From Paenibacillus baekrokdamisoli (lineage in GTDB: Bacteria > Bacillota > Bacilli > Paenibacillales > Paenibacillaceae): a DNA stretch of 64,000 bases. The position numbers and the translations under genes are program-made. The notes under the pieces were generated by a model, which had not been told where the DNA came from, did not search any database, and was given only the letters and a program-made list of their open reading frames with translations. How positions within the stretch are numbered: position 1 is the first letter of the stretch; the number at the start of each line of letters is the position of its first letter. The stretch is taken from NCBI RefSeq assembly GCF_003945345.1, contig NZ_AP019308.1:930001-994000 (forward strand). The letters are read 5' to 3'. Shown here piece after piece: positions 17,919 through 28,163 of the stretch.

Positions 17919-20900
17919 ATGATTAAAAAGCTATTGTCTGTTCTAGTCATGCTGTGTATGCTAACAACCACATTGTTAAGTTGGGGGATAAATGCTGCAC
18001 AGGCTTCTGAAGTAACCCAGAGCAAGATACAAGCAGAATTCTTTGTTTCACCGACTGGCAGCGATACGAATAACGGGTCTTATGAACACCCATTTGCTAC
18101 GTTGCAAGCAGCTCGGGATGCAGTACGCTTAATTAACAGCAATATGACAGGGGATATATACGTCTTTGTTGCTGCAGGCAATTATTACGTCAATAATACG
18201 ATTTCATTCAATGAGAGTGACTCGGGTACCAATGGATTTAACGTTATTTATAGGAATTTGAATGGCTTGGGAACTGCAAAATTCATCGGTGGAAATAAAG
18301 TAGCTTCACCCTGGAATTTGGTAGAGCGCACAGGTGCCGATGCAGATTTACCTGCCGCAGCAGCGGGAAGTGTATACAAAACTAATGTGGGTACAGAAGT
18401 AAACTTCAATACTTTATATGTTAACGATGCCAGAGCAACAATGGCACGCACCAAGAACTTATCTAATGACCCAAGATTTCCAGCCTCTTCTACTACTTAT
18501 ATGAAATCAGTTGGTGGTACACTCACTACATTAGTGTATAACTCAGCTGATCTGGATACTGATTCATTAACTGGATTAGTAAATGCACAGTCACGTGGTG
18601 ACCTAGATGCTCAGGTATATATGTGGGATGGCGGATACTGGGACTGGATGACAGATACCGTTCCTCTGGCAAGCATCAATACATCTATACGTACGTTGAC
18701 CTACAAAACTGTGCCAGGCAAGCCCGAAGCCTATCGCCCCAAATATGCAACAGGCAGTAATGCAAGATACTTCTTGCAGGGCAATCTGGGTTTCCTGGAT
18801 CAGCCCGGAGAATATTATTTCAACAAGAAGACAGGATATCTCTATTATTATCCACTAGCTGGTTCCGGAAACATTAGTGATCAGAACGTCGTCATCCCAG
18901 CTGTTGAGAAAATCGTGGATATCAAAGGCGCGTCTCGTACGAGTATGGTATCGCATATTACATTTAGCGGCCTTGAGTTTAAAGATACGAATTTCCCTGA
19001 TTACTATAGTTACGGTTGGAACTGGGGCGATGCCGGCGCAGGGTTGGGATTCTATCCGCCTGAAGCGGCGGGCAGCACGCAGCCGTCCTATAGCGAACAG
19101 ACGGAAAGAGTCGAGTTTCAAGTTGGCGTCATGACGCTGACGAATACGAATCATATCACGATTTCCAAGACGCACATTAAAAATGCGGGTATGTTCGGGA
19201 TCGAGCTTTATTTGGCCAACCAGCATACAACGATTGAAGATAGTCTGATTGAATACACCGGACATGGTGGTATCAATATCGAGGGCGGTTATCCCGGTGT
19301 CGGCGGAGATTCGAATGGAGACGGCTATAGCAGGGATAATACGATTACCAATATGATGATCCATGATATTGGCCAACTGGTAGGGCAAACTTCTGGCATC
19401 CAAGTCAATAATTCGGGGTACAGCACCTTCTCGCATCTTGAGATTTACAACACGCCGAGAAGAGGGATATTCATTACGGCGGGTCATAGCCGAAATCCTA
19501 ACGTTGCTGCTCCGAACGGTGATAAAGATTTCAATATTATGACGGATATGTATTCTCACCATAATACATTCGAATATATTTACTTGCACGACGCTCAGCA
19601 GGATGGTGGGGACGACGGGGCATTCTTTGCCTGCTATCTGTACAAAGGTTCAACCAACTATAAGCCCAATTATATGAACCAAATGTTGATCGACAACGTA
19701 GGAGCCAATCCGAGTATGACGGATATTGCGCCTAATGGAATGAATCTGGATATGGGCGCTTCGGGATTCGAGCTCAACAATGTTAAAATCGTAAACCCTC
19801 AGCATTTTAATGCGGAAGTAAATACGACCACGCAATATGGGGATAAAATTACGTATTCGAATACAAACATTGATTTCGGCTCGCATACGAACCAACTCGC
19901 TACGTTTAACGACGCTTTGATGGCCTATGACCAAATTGGCGTAACGACAGAGTTTCCAAGTGTTTATTTGCCGGCGGCAGCTTCTGTTCAGGAGCCTGGC
20001 AATATCTATTTCAAGGAAGACTTTGAAAATGTAATCGATTTGTCGAAGTGGTCCTACAGAGGGGCGATCCCGGGCATTACAACCGAATGGATGTCTGAGG
20101 GCGTATTCAATGGAAAGCAGTCTTTGAAAATCAATAGCGATGGTGCGGCGAACGGTTCGAAGCCGGTGTTGTATCGCGATTTCGGAGGCTTGCTGAATAA
20201 GATCGTCACCGTGAAATTGTTTGATCGACAAAGTGGCAACCAAGCCCCTTATGATTCAGGAACCAGCATTGCTACAACAGTCAAGTCGCTGGCGCGAGTG
20301 GACGACGGTGTAACTGCAGTGGGACTGGGTCTGGACACGACAGTGAGCGGAAGTTACTATGTCCTGTCGAATGGCTCAACGGAAACGGCATCATCCGTTC
20401 CGCGCACGTACGGCTGGCATGAATTGAAATGGGACTATACGAGCGGCACAGACGTAAAGCTGTATATTGACGGCGTGTTAGTCCAGACTTCGAGCGCACA
20501 AACTGCGTTCAGCAGAGTTGAATTGGGTTCGGATGATGGCAAAGGCGTCAGCTTCTACGATCAGCTATACATTTATGGAGGGGAAGAAGCGCCTGTGCCA
20601 GGTCCGGTAGTTGCGCCGCCTGCGCCAGCTTATGATTCTTCTAACGACAATAAAGTGCGGCTGGATCTAAATTTTGGTGATGGCATCACACCAAGCTTCA
20701 CAAAGAATGGCACATCGGCTATGAGCATTGTTGCAGATCCGGCCGACTCGAGTAATCAAGTTCTGCAAAATGTCGTCACAGATGGACAGAATTTTTACCA
20801 GACGGGTGCCTCATGGAACAACTACATTGTCAATTTGAAGTGGAAATTTGAAGGTTGGGGTTCCAATAATGTTCTGGGTCAAGCATACGATAATTTTACA

Positions 20901-23900
20901 ATCTATGTCATGACTGCAGTAATCAATGGAACAACGGCAAAAAATCCTGCAAGCTATCAAGTAGTCTACAGACGGAATAAAAATGGAACTACCGGTTATT
21001 CGGCAGGAACTTCGTACTTTGAAATATCTAAGCATACTTCTTCATCTGACGTCTCGCTTGGAAAGAGCAAAGTACCGAGCGGATTCGTTGAATCTGACTG
21101 GCATGATTTCCAAATTCAGACTTATGGCGGTAAAGTCGGATTTGTCGTAGATGGTACCACAATCATGTCTGTTAACGACGGAACTTACACCTCTGGGGGT
21201 GTAGCTTTTGGCGGAATTAATTCAACTGTTTTGATGGACGATATTAAAATAATCTCCAATCCGACTTATGTAGATTATGGAACGAAATTCAATCTGGGCA
21301 ACGTCACATTAACCGGGGATTATAACCCAACCTGGTTCCTTTACGAATCAGCTGTCAGCGATAATTCGAAGCCGGTCACCCTGATCAGACCGCGTCCGAT
21401 ATTGGCCGGTGCGACAACAACGGTGGCGCTCAATGGTGCAGATATTACGGATCATTTTGCAGATTATACAACAGCAACAGAACTTCCAAGCTTAAATTAT
21501 GGAAGAAACACGTTGGTGCTTTCGGAAATCACGTCAGCAGGCAGCAAAACCTATACCATTTACATTGACAAAGCTTATACGATCACCTCGGTAGGATCTA
21601 TTGATCCTCTCACTACGCCTGTGGGGAGAGTTCCGGCATTGCCTGTTACAACCAAAGTTACGTTTGCTGACGGAACGAACCAAATTGCAATTATTAAATG
21701 GGATCTGGTCAAGTCGTCACAGTATAAACAGATCGGTACGTTTACAGTAAGTGGACATCTGGTCGGATTGAATAAAACCGTCAGCACAACTGTAAGCGTC
21801 GAAGGGCTTGAGTCCATGGGCACGCTGCAAGATGCGTCCACTGCCGCAGGTACGGCGCCAGTATTAGCCCAGACGATTAGCGCCCAGTTCACGAAAGGAA
21901 CGAGGGTTTTGCCGTTGACGTTTGCCGAACTCGACCCTGCAATGTATGCAAGTGTCGGTACAATCATAGCGGTTGCTCACGCTGACCAGTATACGGGCGA
22001 TGTTTTGCAAAAAGTGACTGTGCTTTCAGCGGATAAGAAGCTCGTTAGCGTTACAACACCAGCAACGATCGCAGGAATGGCGAACGGAACAGCCAAGACT
22101 GTAGCAGCCCTTGGATTGCCTGCTACAGTAGAAGTGGTTACAGATACGGGAAATGTGAATGCCAATGTGACATGGGATTTAGAGGCTTCAAGCTATGATC
22201 CTGCCATAAAGACAGCACAGACCTTCACTGTAGAAGGAACCGTAGTCTTGCCTGAAGGGGTGGCAAATCCAAATAGTGTAGCCTTGACAACAAGCATCAG
22301 TATATCTGTAAATGCAGAGGCAGATCAGGAAATAACGTTTGGGAGCGTAATAACACCTGCAGCAATTACAGGAGTGGAGAGCGGAATAGCCAAGACGGCA
22401 GCAGCCCTTGGATTGCCATCCACAGTAAAATTGGTTACCAATGCAGGAATTGTGAATGCTGATGTGACATGGGATGTAGATACTTCAAGCTATGATCCAG
22501 CCCTGAAGACGGCACAGACTTTCACAGTAAATGGAAAAGCATCGTTGCCTACTGGGGTGGCAAATCCAGACGACTTAGCATTGACAACAAGCATTAGTGT
22601 CACTGTAGATGCTGCTACGGTTCAGGACAAGACGCTTCTGAGCCTAACAAAACCCGCAGCAATTACAGGTGTAGAGAGCGGAACAGCCAAGACGGCAGCA
22701 GCCCTTGGATTGCCTTCCTCAGTAGAACTGGTTACCGATAAAGGAAGTGTGAATACCAATGTGACATGGAATGTAGGGGCTTCAAGCTATGATCCAGTCT
22801 TAAAGACAGCACAGACATTTACTGTTGAGGGAACCGTAACGTTGCCAGCAGGAGTGGCAAATCCAAACGGTGTAGCATTAATAACAAGCGTCCGCGTAAC
22901 TGTTGATGCAGGATCAACGTGGATACCGACACCGACACCGACGCCAACGCCGGAGCCGACACCGGTAACTGAAATCACAGTAAAAGGAAATACAGTAACC
23001 GCCACAACAACGGTTAAGACTTCTTCGGACAATAACGGAAAGGCGAGCGCTGCCGTATCCAAAGACCAAGTAGAATACGCCATAAACAAGGCAGCAGCAG
23101 AAGCTGCGAAGCAGGGCGGAGACGCAAAAGTTGAAATAAAAATTAACGTAAATGCACCGGCGGACACCCAATCCGTTGAAGTCAACATTCCGGAAGCGGC
23201 ATTACGTTTAGTGGCAGGAAGCCAAACAGATGGGCTGACATTAATCACGCCAATTGCTTCCTTCACCTTTGATGCGAAGTCGGTCTCCGGCATGTCCACA
23301 CATGCGGAAGGTGGAGTTAAGGTGACAGCCTCCAAGGCGGAAGCCTCAACGTTATCTCACCAAGATCAGCATAGAGTGGGCGACAGACCGGTGTTCAACG
23401 TCAGCGTGACCAGCGGCGACAAAACCCTATCCCAGTTAGACGGGAAGATATCGGTATCTGTGCCATACACGCTGAAACCAGGTGAGGATCCGAATGCTGT
23501 AGTCATATACGCCATGACTGCCCAAGATCAACTTGAAATCGTAAGCAACGGCTTATACGACTCTGCAACGGGTACGATGAACTTTAAGAGTTCTTCCTCC
23601 TCGAAATATGCAGTAGGTTACAATAAAGTCAGCTTCAAGGACGTATCCGAATCTGCGGCCTACAGCGATGCGGTAAGCTTTGTCGCAGCAAGGGGCATCA
23701 CTACAGGGACAGGTAAAGGTAATTTCAGTCCGGATGCGAACTTAACCAGAGCACAGTTTATGGTGATGGTGATGAGAGCCTATGGTATCGCTCCTGATCA
23801 GGATGCAGTAGATAACTTCTCAGATGCAGGAAACGCCTATTATACAGGTTATCTTGCAGCAGCCAAGCGGCTCGGCATATCCAATGGCATAGGCATTAAC

Positions 23901-24179
23901 AGGTTTGCACCGAACAAGGAGCTTACCAATCAAGAGATGAACACGCTCATGTACAACACGCTGAAAGTGTTGGACCAACTGCCAGCAGCTAAAGCTGGAC
24001 AGGATCTGGATCTGGCAGACTTCACGGATGCCAATCAGATCGCACCATGGGCGAAAGAGGCCATGACGCTGTTTATAAATGCGGGTATGATGAAAGGCAG
24101 CGGTACAGAACTCTCTCCGGTGGACAAAACGAACCGGGCGCAGATGGCTCAGACGATCTATTATTTGTTGAATAAATAG
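17919..24179 (+). CDS. SLH-anchored beta-helix glycan enzyme (GH141-like), multidomain
   Basis: A 2086-residue secreted protein. A signal peptide (LLSVLVMLCMLTTTLLSWG, cut near AQASE) is followed by a GH141/GH120-like parallel beta-helix domain (about residues 37-690; PFATLQAARDAVR, NTLYVNDARATMARTKN, HGGINIEGGYPGVGG). Two LamG-like carbohydrate-binding domains (about 695-890 and 907-1115), an Ig-like region and three near-identical Big_4-type repeats (about 1375-1665) come next. A TPTPTPTPEPTP linker, a beta domain and three SLH modules end it (FKDVSESAAYSDAV, NFSDAGNAYYTGYL, DFTDANQIAPWAKE), for binding to pyruvylated wall polymer. The ATG at 17919 is preferred because AATGGAGGAA, its binding site, overlaps the upstream ATG at 17904. 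GH141 members act on fucose- or xylose-containing glycans. The exact substrate is inferred. Confidence 0.85.
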   Translation: MIKKLLSVLVMLCMLTTTLLSWGINAAQASEVTQSKIQAEFFVSPTGSDTNNGSYEHPFATLQAARDAVRLINSNMTGDIYVFVAAGNYYVNNTISFNESDSGTNGFNVIYRNLNGLGTAKFIGGNKVASPWNLVERTGADADLPAAAAGSVYKTNVGTEVNFNTLYVNDARATMARTKNLSNDPRFPASSTTYMKSVGGTLTTLVYNSADLDTDSLTGLVNAQSRGDLDAQVYMWDGGYWDWMTDTVPLASINTSIRTLTYKTVPGKPEAYRPKYATGSNARYFLQGNLGFLDQPGEYYFNKKTGYLYYYPLAGSGNISDQNVVIPAVEKIVDIKGASRTSMVSHITFSGLEFKDTNFPDYYSYGWNWGDAGAGLGFYPPEAAGSTQPSYSEQTERVEFQVGVMTLTNTNHITISKTHIKNAGMFGIELYLANQHTTIEDSLIEYTGHGGINIEGGYPGVGGDSNGDGYSRDNTITNMMIHDIGQLVGQTSGIQVNNSGYSTFSHLEIYNTPRRGIFITAGHSRNPNVAAPNGDKDFNIMTDMYSHHNTFEYIYLHDAQQDGGDDGAFFACYLYKGSTNYKPNYMNQMLIDNVGANPSMTDIAPNGMNLDMGASGFELNNVKIVNPQHFNAEVNTTTQYGDKITYSNTNIDFGSHTNQLATFNDALMAYDQIGVTTEFPSVYLPAAASVQEPGNIYFKEDFENVIDLSKWSYRGAIPGITTEWMSEGVFNGKQSLKINSDGAANGSKPVLYRDFGGLLNKIVTVKLFDRQSGNQAPYDSGTSIATTVKSLARVDDGVTAVGLGLDTTVSGSYYVLSNGSTETASSVPRTYGWHELKWDYTSGTDVKLYIDGVLVQTSSAQTAFSRVELGSDDGKGVSFYDQLYIYGGEEAPVPGPVVAPPAPAYDSSNDNKVRLDLNFGDGITPSFTKNGTSAMSIVADPADSSNQVLQNVVTDGQNFYQTGASWNNYIVNLKWKFEGWGSNNVLGQAYDNFTIYVMTAVINGTTAKNPASYQVVYRRNKNGTTGYSAGTSYFEISKHTSSSDVSLGKSKVPSGFVESDWHDFQIQTYGGKVGFVVDGTTIMSVNDGTYTSGGVAFGGINSTVLMDDIKIISNPTYVDYGTKFNLGNVTLTGDYNPTWFLYESAVSDNSKPVTLIRPRPILAGATTTVALNGADITDHFADYTTATELPSLNYGRNTLVLSEITSAGSKTYTIYIDKAYTITSVGSIDPLTTPVGRVPALPVTTKVTFADGTNQIAIIKWDLVKSSQYKQIGTFTVSGHLVGLNKTVSTTVSVEGLESMGTLQDASTAAGTAPVLAQTISAQFTKGTRVLPLTFAELDPAMYASVGTIIAVAHADQYTGDVLQKVTVLSADKKLVSVTTPATIAGMANGTAKTVAALGLPATVEVVTDTGNVNANVTWDLEASSYDPAIKTAQTFTVEGTVVLPEGVANPNSVALTTSISISVNAEADQEITFGSVITPAAITGVESGIAKTAAALGLPSTVKLVTNAGIVNADVTWDVDTSSYDPALKTAQTFTVNGKASLPTGVANPDDLALTTSISVTVDAATVQDKTLLSLTKPAAITGVESGTAKTAAALGLPSSVELVTDKGSVNTNVTWNVGASSYDPVLKTAQTFTVEGTVTLPAGVANPNGVALITSVRVTVDAGSTWIPTPTPTPTPEPTPVTEITVKGNTVTATTTVKTSSDNNGKASAAVSKDQVEYAINKAAAEAAKQGGDAKVEIKINVNAPADTQSVEVNIPEAALRLVAGSQTDGLTLITPIASFTFDAKSVSGMSTHAEGGVKVTASKAEASTLSHQDQHRVGDRPVFNVSVTSGDKTLSQLDGKISVSVPYTLKPGEDPNAVVIYAMTAQDQLEIVSNGLYDSATGTMNFKSSSSSKYAVGYNKVSFKDVSESAAYSDAVSFVAARGITTGTGKGNFSPDANLTRAQFMVMVMRAYGIAPDQDAVDNFSDAGNAYYTGYLAAAKRLGISNGIGINRFAPNKELTNQEMNTLMYNTLKVLDQLPAAKAGQDLDLADFTDANQIAPWAKEAMTLFINAGMMKGSGTELSPVDKTNRAQMAQTIYYLLNK
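22050..22910 (+). repeat. Three about 297-bp tandem repeats encoding Big_4 domains
   Basis: Units start near 22054, 22351 and 22650, each encoding a conserved series: GTAKTAAALGLPS, VTWDxxxSSYDPxLKTAQTF, then GVANPN. High DNA similarity between units indicates recent duplication; they space the catalytic part from the SLH anchor. Confidence 0.85.
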
Positions 24180-24203
24180 GATATACAATACAAGAACTTT
24201 AAC

Positions 24204-24256
24204 TCTTAGTATGCAGGCAAGCATTGTCATTCATGCTTGCCTGAACTAAGGGTTTA
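24204..24256 (+). terminator. Terminator of the SLH enzyme gene
   Basis: CAGGCAAGCAT pairs with ATGCTTGCCTG, extended outside by CTTAGT and ACTAAG, then GGTTTATT. Confidence 0.75.
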
Positions 24257-24300
24257 TTCGTTAACGTACTTGAACGATAAGTACAGTTAGATAACGCTTT
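24257..24300 (+). repeat. Short hairpin with the GTACTT-GAACGAT-AAGTAC core
   Basis: The same inner hairpin as at 17705 and 24373 but with a different outer stem (CGTTA with TAACG), followed by CTTTTTG. It is a shortened member of the leader hairpin family. Confidence 0.6.
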
Positions 24301-24372
24301 TTGTTCGAACCGCAAGCTTCGATCACGAGAGAGGATATGGTGGTGCTAACGGAAAGGGCGATTTTAACCAGA

Positions 24373-24418
24373 CATTTTACCGTACTTGAACGATAAGTAC
24401 AGTAAAATGCCTTTTTTT
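24373..24418 (+). terminator. Leader hairpin before the transporter operon
   Basis: CATTTTACCGTACTT pairs with AAGTACAGTAAAATG around GAACGAT, followed by seven T residues. It is nearly identical to the hairpin at 17705. It separates the SLH enzyme from the importer genes as a terminator and is followed by the shared promoter-side leader (24420-24486). Confidence 0.8.
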
Positions 24419-24419
24419 G

Positions 24420-24490
24420 CAGTTGAAAATGCTATGAACAGCACTAATTACAGTATGATTTCTTAATTGAAGAAAGTATGATGTGATCTG
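24420..24490 (+). repeat. Leader repeat upstream of the importer operon
   Basis: AACAGCACTAATTACAGTAT and GATTTCTTAATTGAAGAAAG match the leader before the SLH enzyme (17754-17830). The duplicate probably puts both units under one regulator. Confidence 0.7.
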
Positions 24491-24541
24491 TGGAGAGAGA
24501 GAATTCAACACGAAATCACCTAGAAGAAGGAGGTCGAAGTT

Positions 24542-25513
24542 ATGGCTTATCAAACTGAAATTCGAAGTAGTGAAACCCGTGAAAATATAAAATATAAAGG
24601 GAGTAAATCTCTCTGGAGGGAGATCAAACGTCACAAGGGATTAATTGGTTTGGCGGTCCCTGGCTTATTATTCGTCATCATATTTCAGTATTTGCCTATG
24701 TTTGGTTTGGTGCTTGCCTTCAAGGATTTTAATTTCACCAAAGGTATTTGGGGAAGCGATTGGGCAGGCTTGAACAATTTCAAATTTTTCTTCACATCGG
24801 ATGCTGCTTTGCAAGTTACGCGCAATACGCTTCTATTGAACTTAAGTTTCATTGTCATAACGATTGGAGTTTCAATCTCGTTTGCACTTATGCTCTTTGA
24901 ATTGAGCCGCAAGGCTGTCAAGTTGTATCAAACCGCTTTGTTTTTTCCTTACTTTTTGTCTTGGGTTGTTGTCAGTTATGTTACTTATGCGTTACTTAAT
25001 CCTCAGTTGGGTGTAATCAATCACCTTTTCAAGCAAATGGGCTTTGCAGAAATCAACTGGTACATGGAATCTAAATTCTGGCCTTACATATTAAGTCTTG
25101 CTTATCTATGGAAAAATGTCGGATACTCCACACTGATCTTTTATACGGGACTTATGGGCATCGACAAAAGTTTCTATGAAGCCGCTTCAATTGACGGAGC
25201 CTCCAAATGGCAGCAGGTTCGAAATATATCCATCCCGCTGCTTACGCCGTTAATTGTCCTGATTACTCTATTGCAGGTTGGGAAAATATTTTACTCCGAT
25301 TTCGGAATGTTTTATTTCCTTACTGCCGATTCCGGCGCGTTATATGCAACAACGGATGTTATTGACACTTATGTATATCGAGCCTTGCGGGTGTCAGGGG
25401 ATGTCGGTATGGCAACGGCAATCGGTATGTATCAATCTTTAGTCGGTTTTGCGCTTGTGTTGACGGTGAACTTCATTGTTCGAAAAGTGAACAAAGAAAA
25501 TGCGATATTCTAA
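24542..25513 (+). CDS. Sugar ABC transporter permease, LplB type
   Basis: A 323-residue inner-membrane permease of the polysaccharide/oligosaccharide importer class that pairs with YtcP-like partners in Paenibacillus. About six transmembrane helices start at IGLAVPGLLFVIIFQYLPMF. The EAA loop that contacts the ATPase reads YEAASIDGASKWQQVRNISI. AGAAGGAGG before the ATG is a strong site. It is the first gene of an operon with a second permease and the binding protein. No ATP-binding gene is present, so a shared MsmX-type ATPase encoded elsewhere is expected. Confidence 0.92.
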   Translation: MAYQTEIRSSETRENIKYKGSKSLWREIKRHKGLIGLAVPGLLFVIIFQYLPMFGLVLAFKDFNFTKGIWGSDWAGLNNFKFFFTSDAALQVTRNTLLLNLSFIVITIGVSISFALMLFELSRKAVKLYQTALFFPYFLSWVVVSYVTYALLNPQLGVINHLFKQMGFAEINWYMESKFWPYILSLAYLWKNVGYSTLIFYTGLMGIDKSFYEAASIDGASKWQQVRNISIPLLTPLIVLITLLQVGKIFYSDFGMFYFLTADSGALYATTDVIDTYVYRALRVSGDVGMATAIGMYQSLVGFALVLTVNFIVRKVNKENAIF

Positions 25514-25534
25514 AGAGAAAGGAGAGTGAAAACC

Positions 25535-26422
25535 ATGGGTTTAATGAGAAAAACGAATCTGGGAAGAGGGCTTATTCACGCCTGGTTTATCCTATTTTCT
25601 ATCTTCTGCATTATTCCGCTTCTGTATGTCATTTCGATTTCGTTCTCAACAGAGTCAGACATTGCCAAGGAAGGATATAGACTCATTCCCAGAACATTTA
25701 CAACTTTTGCATACGACTACTTGCTGCATAGTCCCAAACAACTGATTAACGGCTATACCGTATCGATCGCGGTGACCTTGATCGGAACGGCGCTCAGCCT
25801 GCTCATTACAGCAATGTTAGCTTATACGATGTCCCGTAAAGATTTCTTTGGCGCGAATAAGCTATCATTTTTCATATTTTTCACGCTCTTATTTAACGGT
25901 GGACTTGTCCCTTGGTATATCTTGATTAAAGAGTATTTGCACATCGACGATACTCTTCTCTCTTTGATTTTACCCTATGTGATTATTCCGTGGCACGTGC
26001 TGCTGATGAAGGGTTTTTTATCCGAAATCCCGCTGGCACTGATAGAGTCAGCCAAAATCGACGGAGCGAAAGAGTGGAGAATCTTTTATCAAATCGTCCT
26101 GCCTATAGCTAAACCTGCCATGGCCACTGTCGGATTATTTATCGCATTTATTTATTGGAACGACTGGTGGCTCGCAATGCTTTATATCGATAATGAGAAG
26201 CTGATCCCGTTACAGTATATGCTCTACAGGATCATGAACAATATTCAGTATTTGTCAAGCAATCTCAAAGCGGGTAACATCAGCGTCAATATGACCCAGT
26301 TTCCTAATGAAACGGCTCGTATGGCGATTGCGATCTTGGCTGCGGGACCGATTCTGTTCGTTTTCCCGTTTTTTCAGAAATATTTCGTTAAAGGCTTAAC
26401 GGTAGGTGCCGTCAAAGGATGA
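25535..26422 (+). CDS. Sugar ABC transporter permease, YtcP type
   Basis: The second permease of the importer, about 295 residues with six predicted membrane helices (WFILFSIFCIIPLLYVISIS, then others). It carries the EAA-loop sequence LIESAKIDGAKEWRIFYQIV. The GTG at 25526 touches its GGAGA, whereas the ATG at 25535 has AAAGGAGA nine bases upstream and is the better start. It follows the LplB-type gene by about 20 bases. Like its partner it would take up an oligosaccharide released by the surface enzyme. The frame and length are normal for the family. Confidence 0.92.
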   Translation: MGLMRKTNLGRGLIHAWFILFSIFCIIPLLYVISISFSTESDIAKEGYRLIPRTFTTFAYDYLLHSPKQLINGYTVSIAVTLIGTALSLLITAMLAYTMSRKDFFGANKLSFFIFFTLLFNGGLVPWYILIKEYLHIDDTLLSLILPYVIIPWHVLLMKGFLSEIPLALIESAKIDGAKEWRIFYQIVLPIAKPAMATVGLFIAFIYWNDWWLAMLYIDNEKLIPLQYMLYRIMNNIQYLSSNLKAGNISVNMTQFPNETARMAIAILAAGPILFVFPFFQKYFVKGLTVGAVKG

Positions 26423-26491
26423 CCTGCTTACTCATATTGGTTGTAACGGTATATGCCGATACACATAGATAATAACTGGGAGGTAATACAA

Positions 26492-28045
26492 ATGAAAAAG
26501 GGTAAGGGAATTAGAAGCGCTAGCGCATTACTTGCAACCAGTCTTTTGCTTACAGGTGGACTAGTCGGATGCGGAGACAAAAAAAATGAAAACGAATCCG
26601 CTCAACCGAATACGACTCCACAGAACACGGCTTCTCAAACCGAATCTGCAACATCAAAGTTAGATCCAGTAGATTTGACTTGGTATCTTGACGATACGCC
26701 GCAAGCCGATATTGCTTCGGTGGAAGCGGAAATGAACAAGATATTGAAAGACAAGCTCAATGTAACTTTGCATCTGAAGTTGGTTGACTGGGGCGCTTAC
26801 GATCAAAAAATGCAGTTGGTCAATGCTGGAGGAGATGATTACGATCTAGCTTTCACTGCTAACTGGGCAAATAATTATTATCAGAATGTAAATAAAGGCG
26901 CATTTATCCCGCTTGATGACCTTCTGGATAAATATGCCCCAACGATTATGCAAACGATTCCCAAGATGGGCTGGGATGCCGCAAAAGTTAAAGGTAAGAT
27001 TTATGCGATTCCTAATTACCAAGCCTGGACGATGACAAATGGTGTTGCACTGCAAAAAGATTTGGCAGATAAATATGGCATTAAATCAGAAAGTATTAAA
27101 AAATTAGATGATCTTGCACCTTTCCTGGCTCAAGTGAAACAAAATAACCCTGATATGATCCCATATGAGAATTCCTATGATGGTACCTTCGGAAAAAATA
27201 TTGTTTATTATGGTTTTGATGAAGTTGCTGGCCGCAACGTTCCAGGTACGATCAAATTAACGGATACTTCCTTAAAGGTAGTCAACCAATTTGAGTCAGA
27301 AGAATACAAGTCATACGTTACTTTAATGAGAGATTGGAATCAAAAAGGCTTCATGAGAAAAGATGCTGCGACGTTGAAGGACGTACAAGCGGATAGAAAA
27401 GCAGGCAAAACAGCCAGCTTGAACGCAGGTAACATCGCACCTGGCGGGGATGCAGGAATTGCAGCAAGCTTAGGGGGTAAAGCAGTAAATGTCGTAAGCC
27501 TTTCCCAGCCTTATCTGTTGACAAGCTCGATTATCGCCACAATGACTGGCGTTAGCACTACGTCCAAAAATCCTGAACGAGCGGTTATGCTGATGGATTT
27601 GTTATTTAAAGACAAGCAACTTTATAATCTCCTTGCTCACGGAATTGAAGGCAAGCACTACAAAAAAGTAGATGAGAATACAGTAGAAGCCATTAAAGAC
27701 AGCGGTTACGACCCTCAATTTGATTGGGAAATCGGCAACCAATTTAACGGGTATTACCTCAAAGGTCAGCAACCGGGAACATGGGAAGCGACGATTAAGA
27801 TGAATCAGAGTGCGACTCCGTCTCCGTTATTGGGTTTCAGCTTCGATCCAACACCGGTGAAAACCGAAATTGCCCAATCAGGAACAGTGACATCACAATA
27901 TGTGGCTATGCTTGAAACTGGTTCTGTAGATCCTGCTAAAGTATTGCCGGAATTTATTGATAAGTTGAAAAAGGCCGGAAGCGACAAAATTGTCGCCGAG
28001 GAGCAGAAGCAAATCGACGCTTGGAAGCAAAGCAAAGGTAAGTAA
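26492..28045 (+). CDS. Extracellular sugar-binding lipoprotein of the ABC importer
   Basis: A 517-residue lipoprotein. The signal peptide ends in the lipobox LVGC (SLLLTGGLVGCGDKKN). A Ser/Thr/Asn-rich spacer leads to a binding domain of the large LipO/YtcQ-like class that works with LplB/YtcP permeases (LTWYLDDTPQADIASVEAEM near the start of the domain). The reading frame extends upstream to 26453, but TGGGAGGT seven bases before the ATG at 26492 and the start of the signal peptide fix the start. It closes the importer unit; a strong terminator follows at 28064. Confidence 0.92.
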   Translation: MKKGKGIRSASALLATSLLLTGGLVGCGDKKNENESAQPNTTPQNTASQTESATSKLDPVDLTWYLDDTPQADIASVEAEMNKILKDKLNVTLHLKLVDWGAYDQKMQLVNAGGDDYDLAFTANWANNYYQNVNKGAFIPLDDLLDKYAPTIMQTIPKMGWDAAKVKGKIYAIPNYQAWTMTNGVALQKDLADKYGIKSESIKKLDDLAPFLAQVKQNNPDMIPYENSYDGTFGKNIVYYGFDEVAGRNVPGTIKLTDTSLKVVNQFESEEYKSYVTLMRDWNQKGFMRKDAATLKDVQADRKAGKTASLNAGNIAPGGDAGIAASLGGKAVNVVSLSQPYLLTSSIIATMTGVSTTSKNPERAVMLMDLLFKDKQLYNLLAHGIEGKHYKKVDENTVEAIKDSGYDPQFDWEIGNQFNGYYLKGQQPGTWEATIKMNQSATPSPLLGFSFDPTPVKTEIAQSGTVTSQYVAMLETGSVDPAKVLPEFIDKLKKAGSDKIVAEEQKQIDAWKQSKGK

Positions 28046-28063
28046 TACTAATTCTTAGTAATC

Positions 28064-28119
28064 GGGAGCTTATCATGCAATTACATAGTGATATGTAAGC
28101 ATGTGAGAGCTCCCTTTTT
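28064..28119 (+). terminator. Terminator between importer and enzyme genes
   Basis: GGGAGCT pairs with AGCTCCC, with an inner TTACAT/ATGTAA stem, followed by five T residues. Probably partial, reducing read-through into the enzyme genes. Confidence 0.8.
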
Positions 28120-28163
28120 ACATGCCAGAGTATAGTAAGTTTCAAAAAGGAGAGAAAACGAGT

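Noticed and set aside
18855..19589. Long minus-strand frame inside the SLH enzyme gene
   Set aside because: It is a shadow of the plus-strand coding frame, without start signals or family likeness.
22787..23335. Minus-strand 182-codon frame opposite the Pro-Thr linker
   Set aside because: It is explained by the repetitive antisense of the TPTPTP linker and neighbouring domains.
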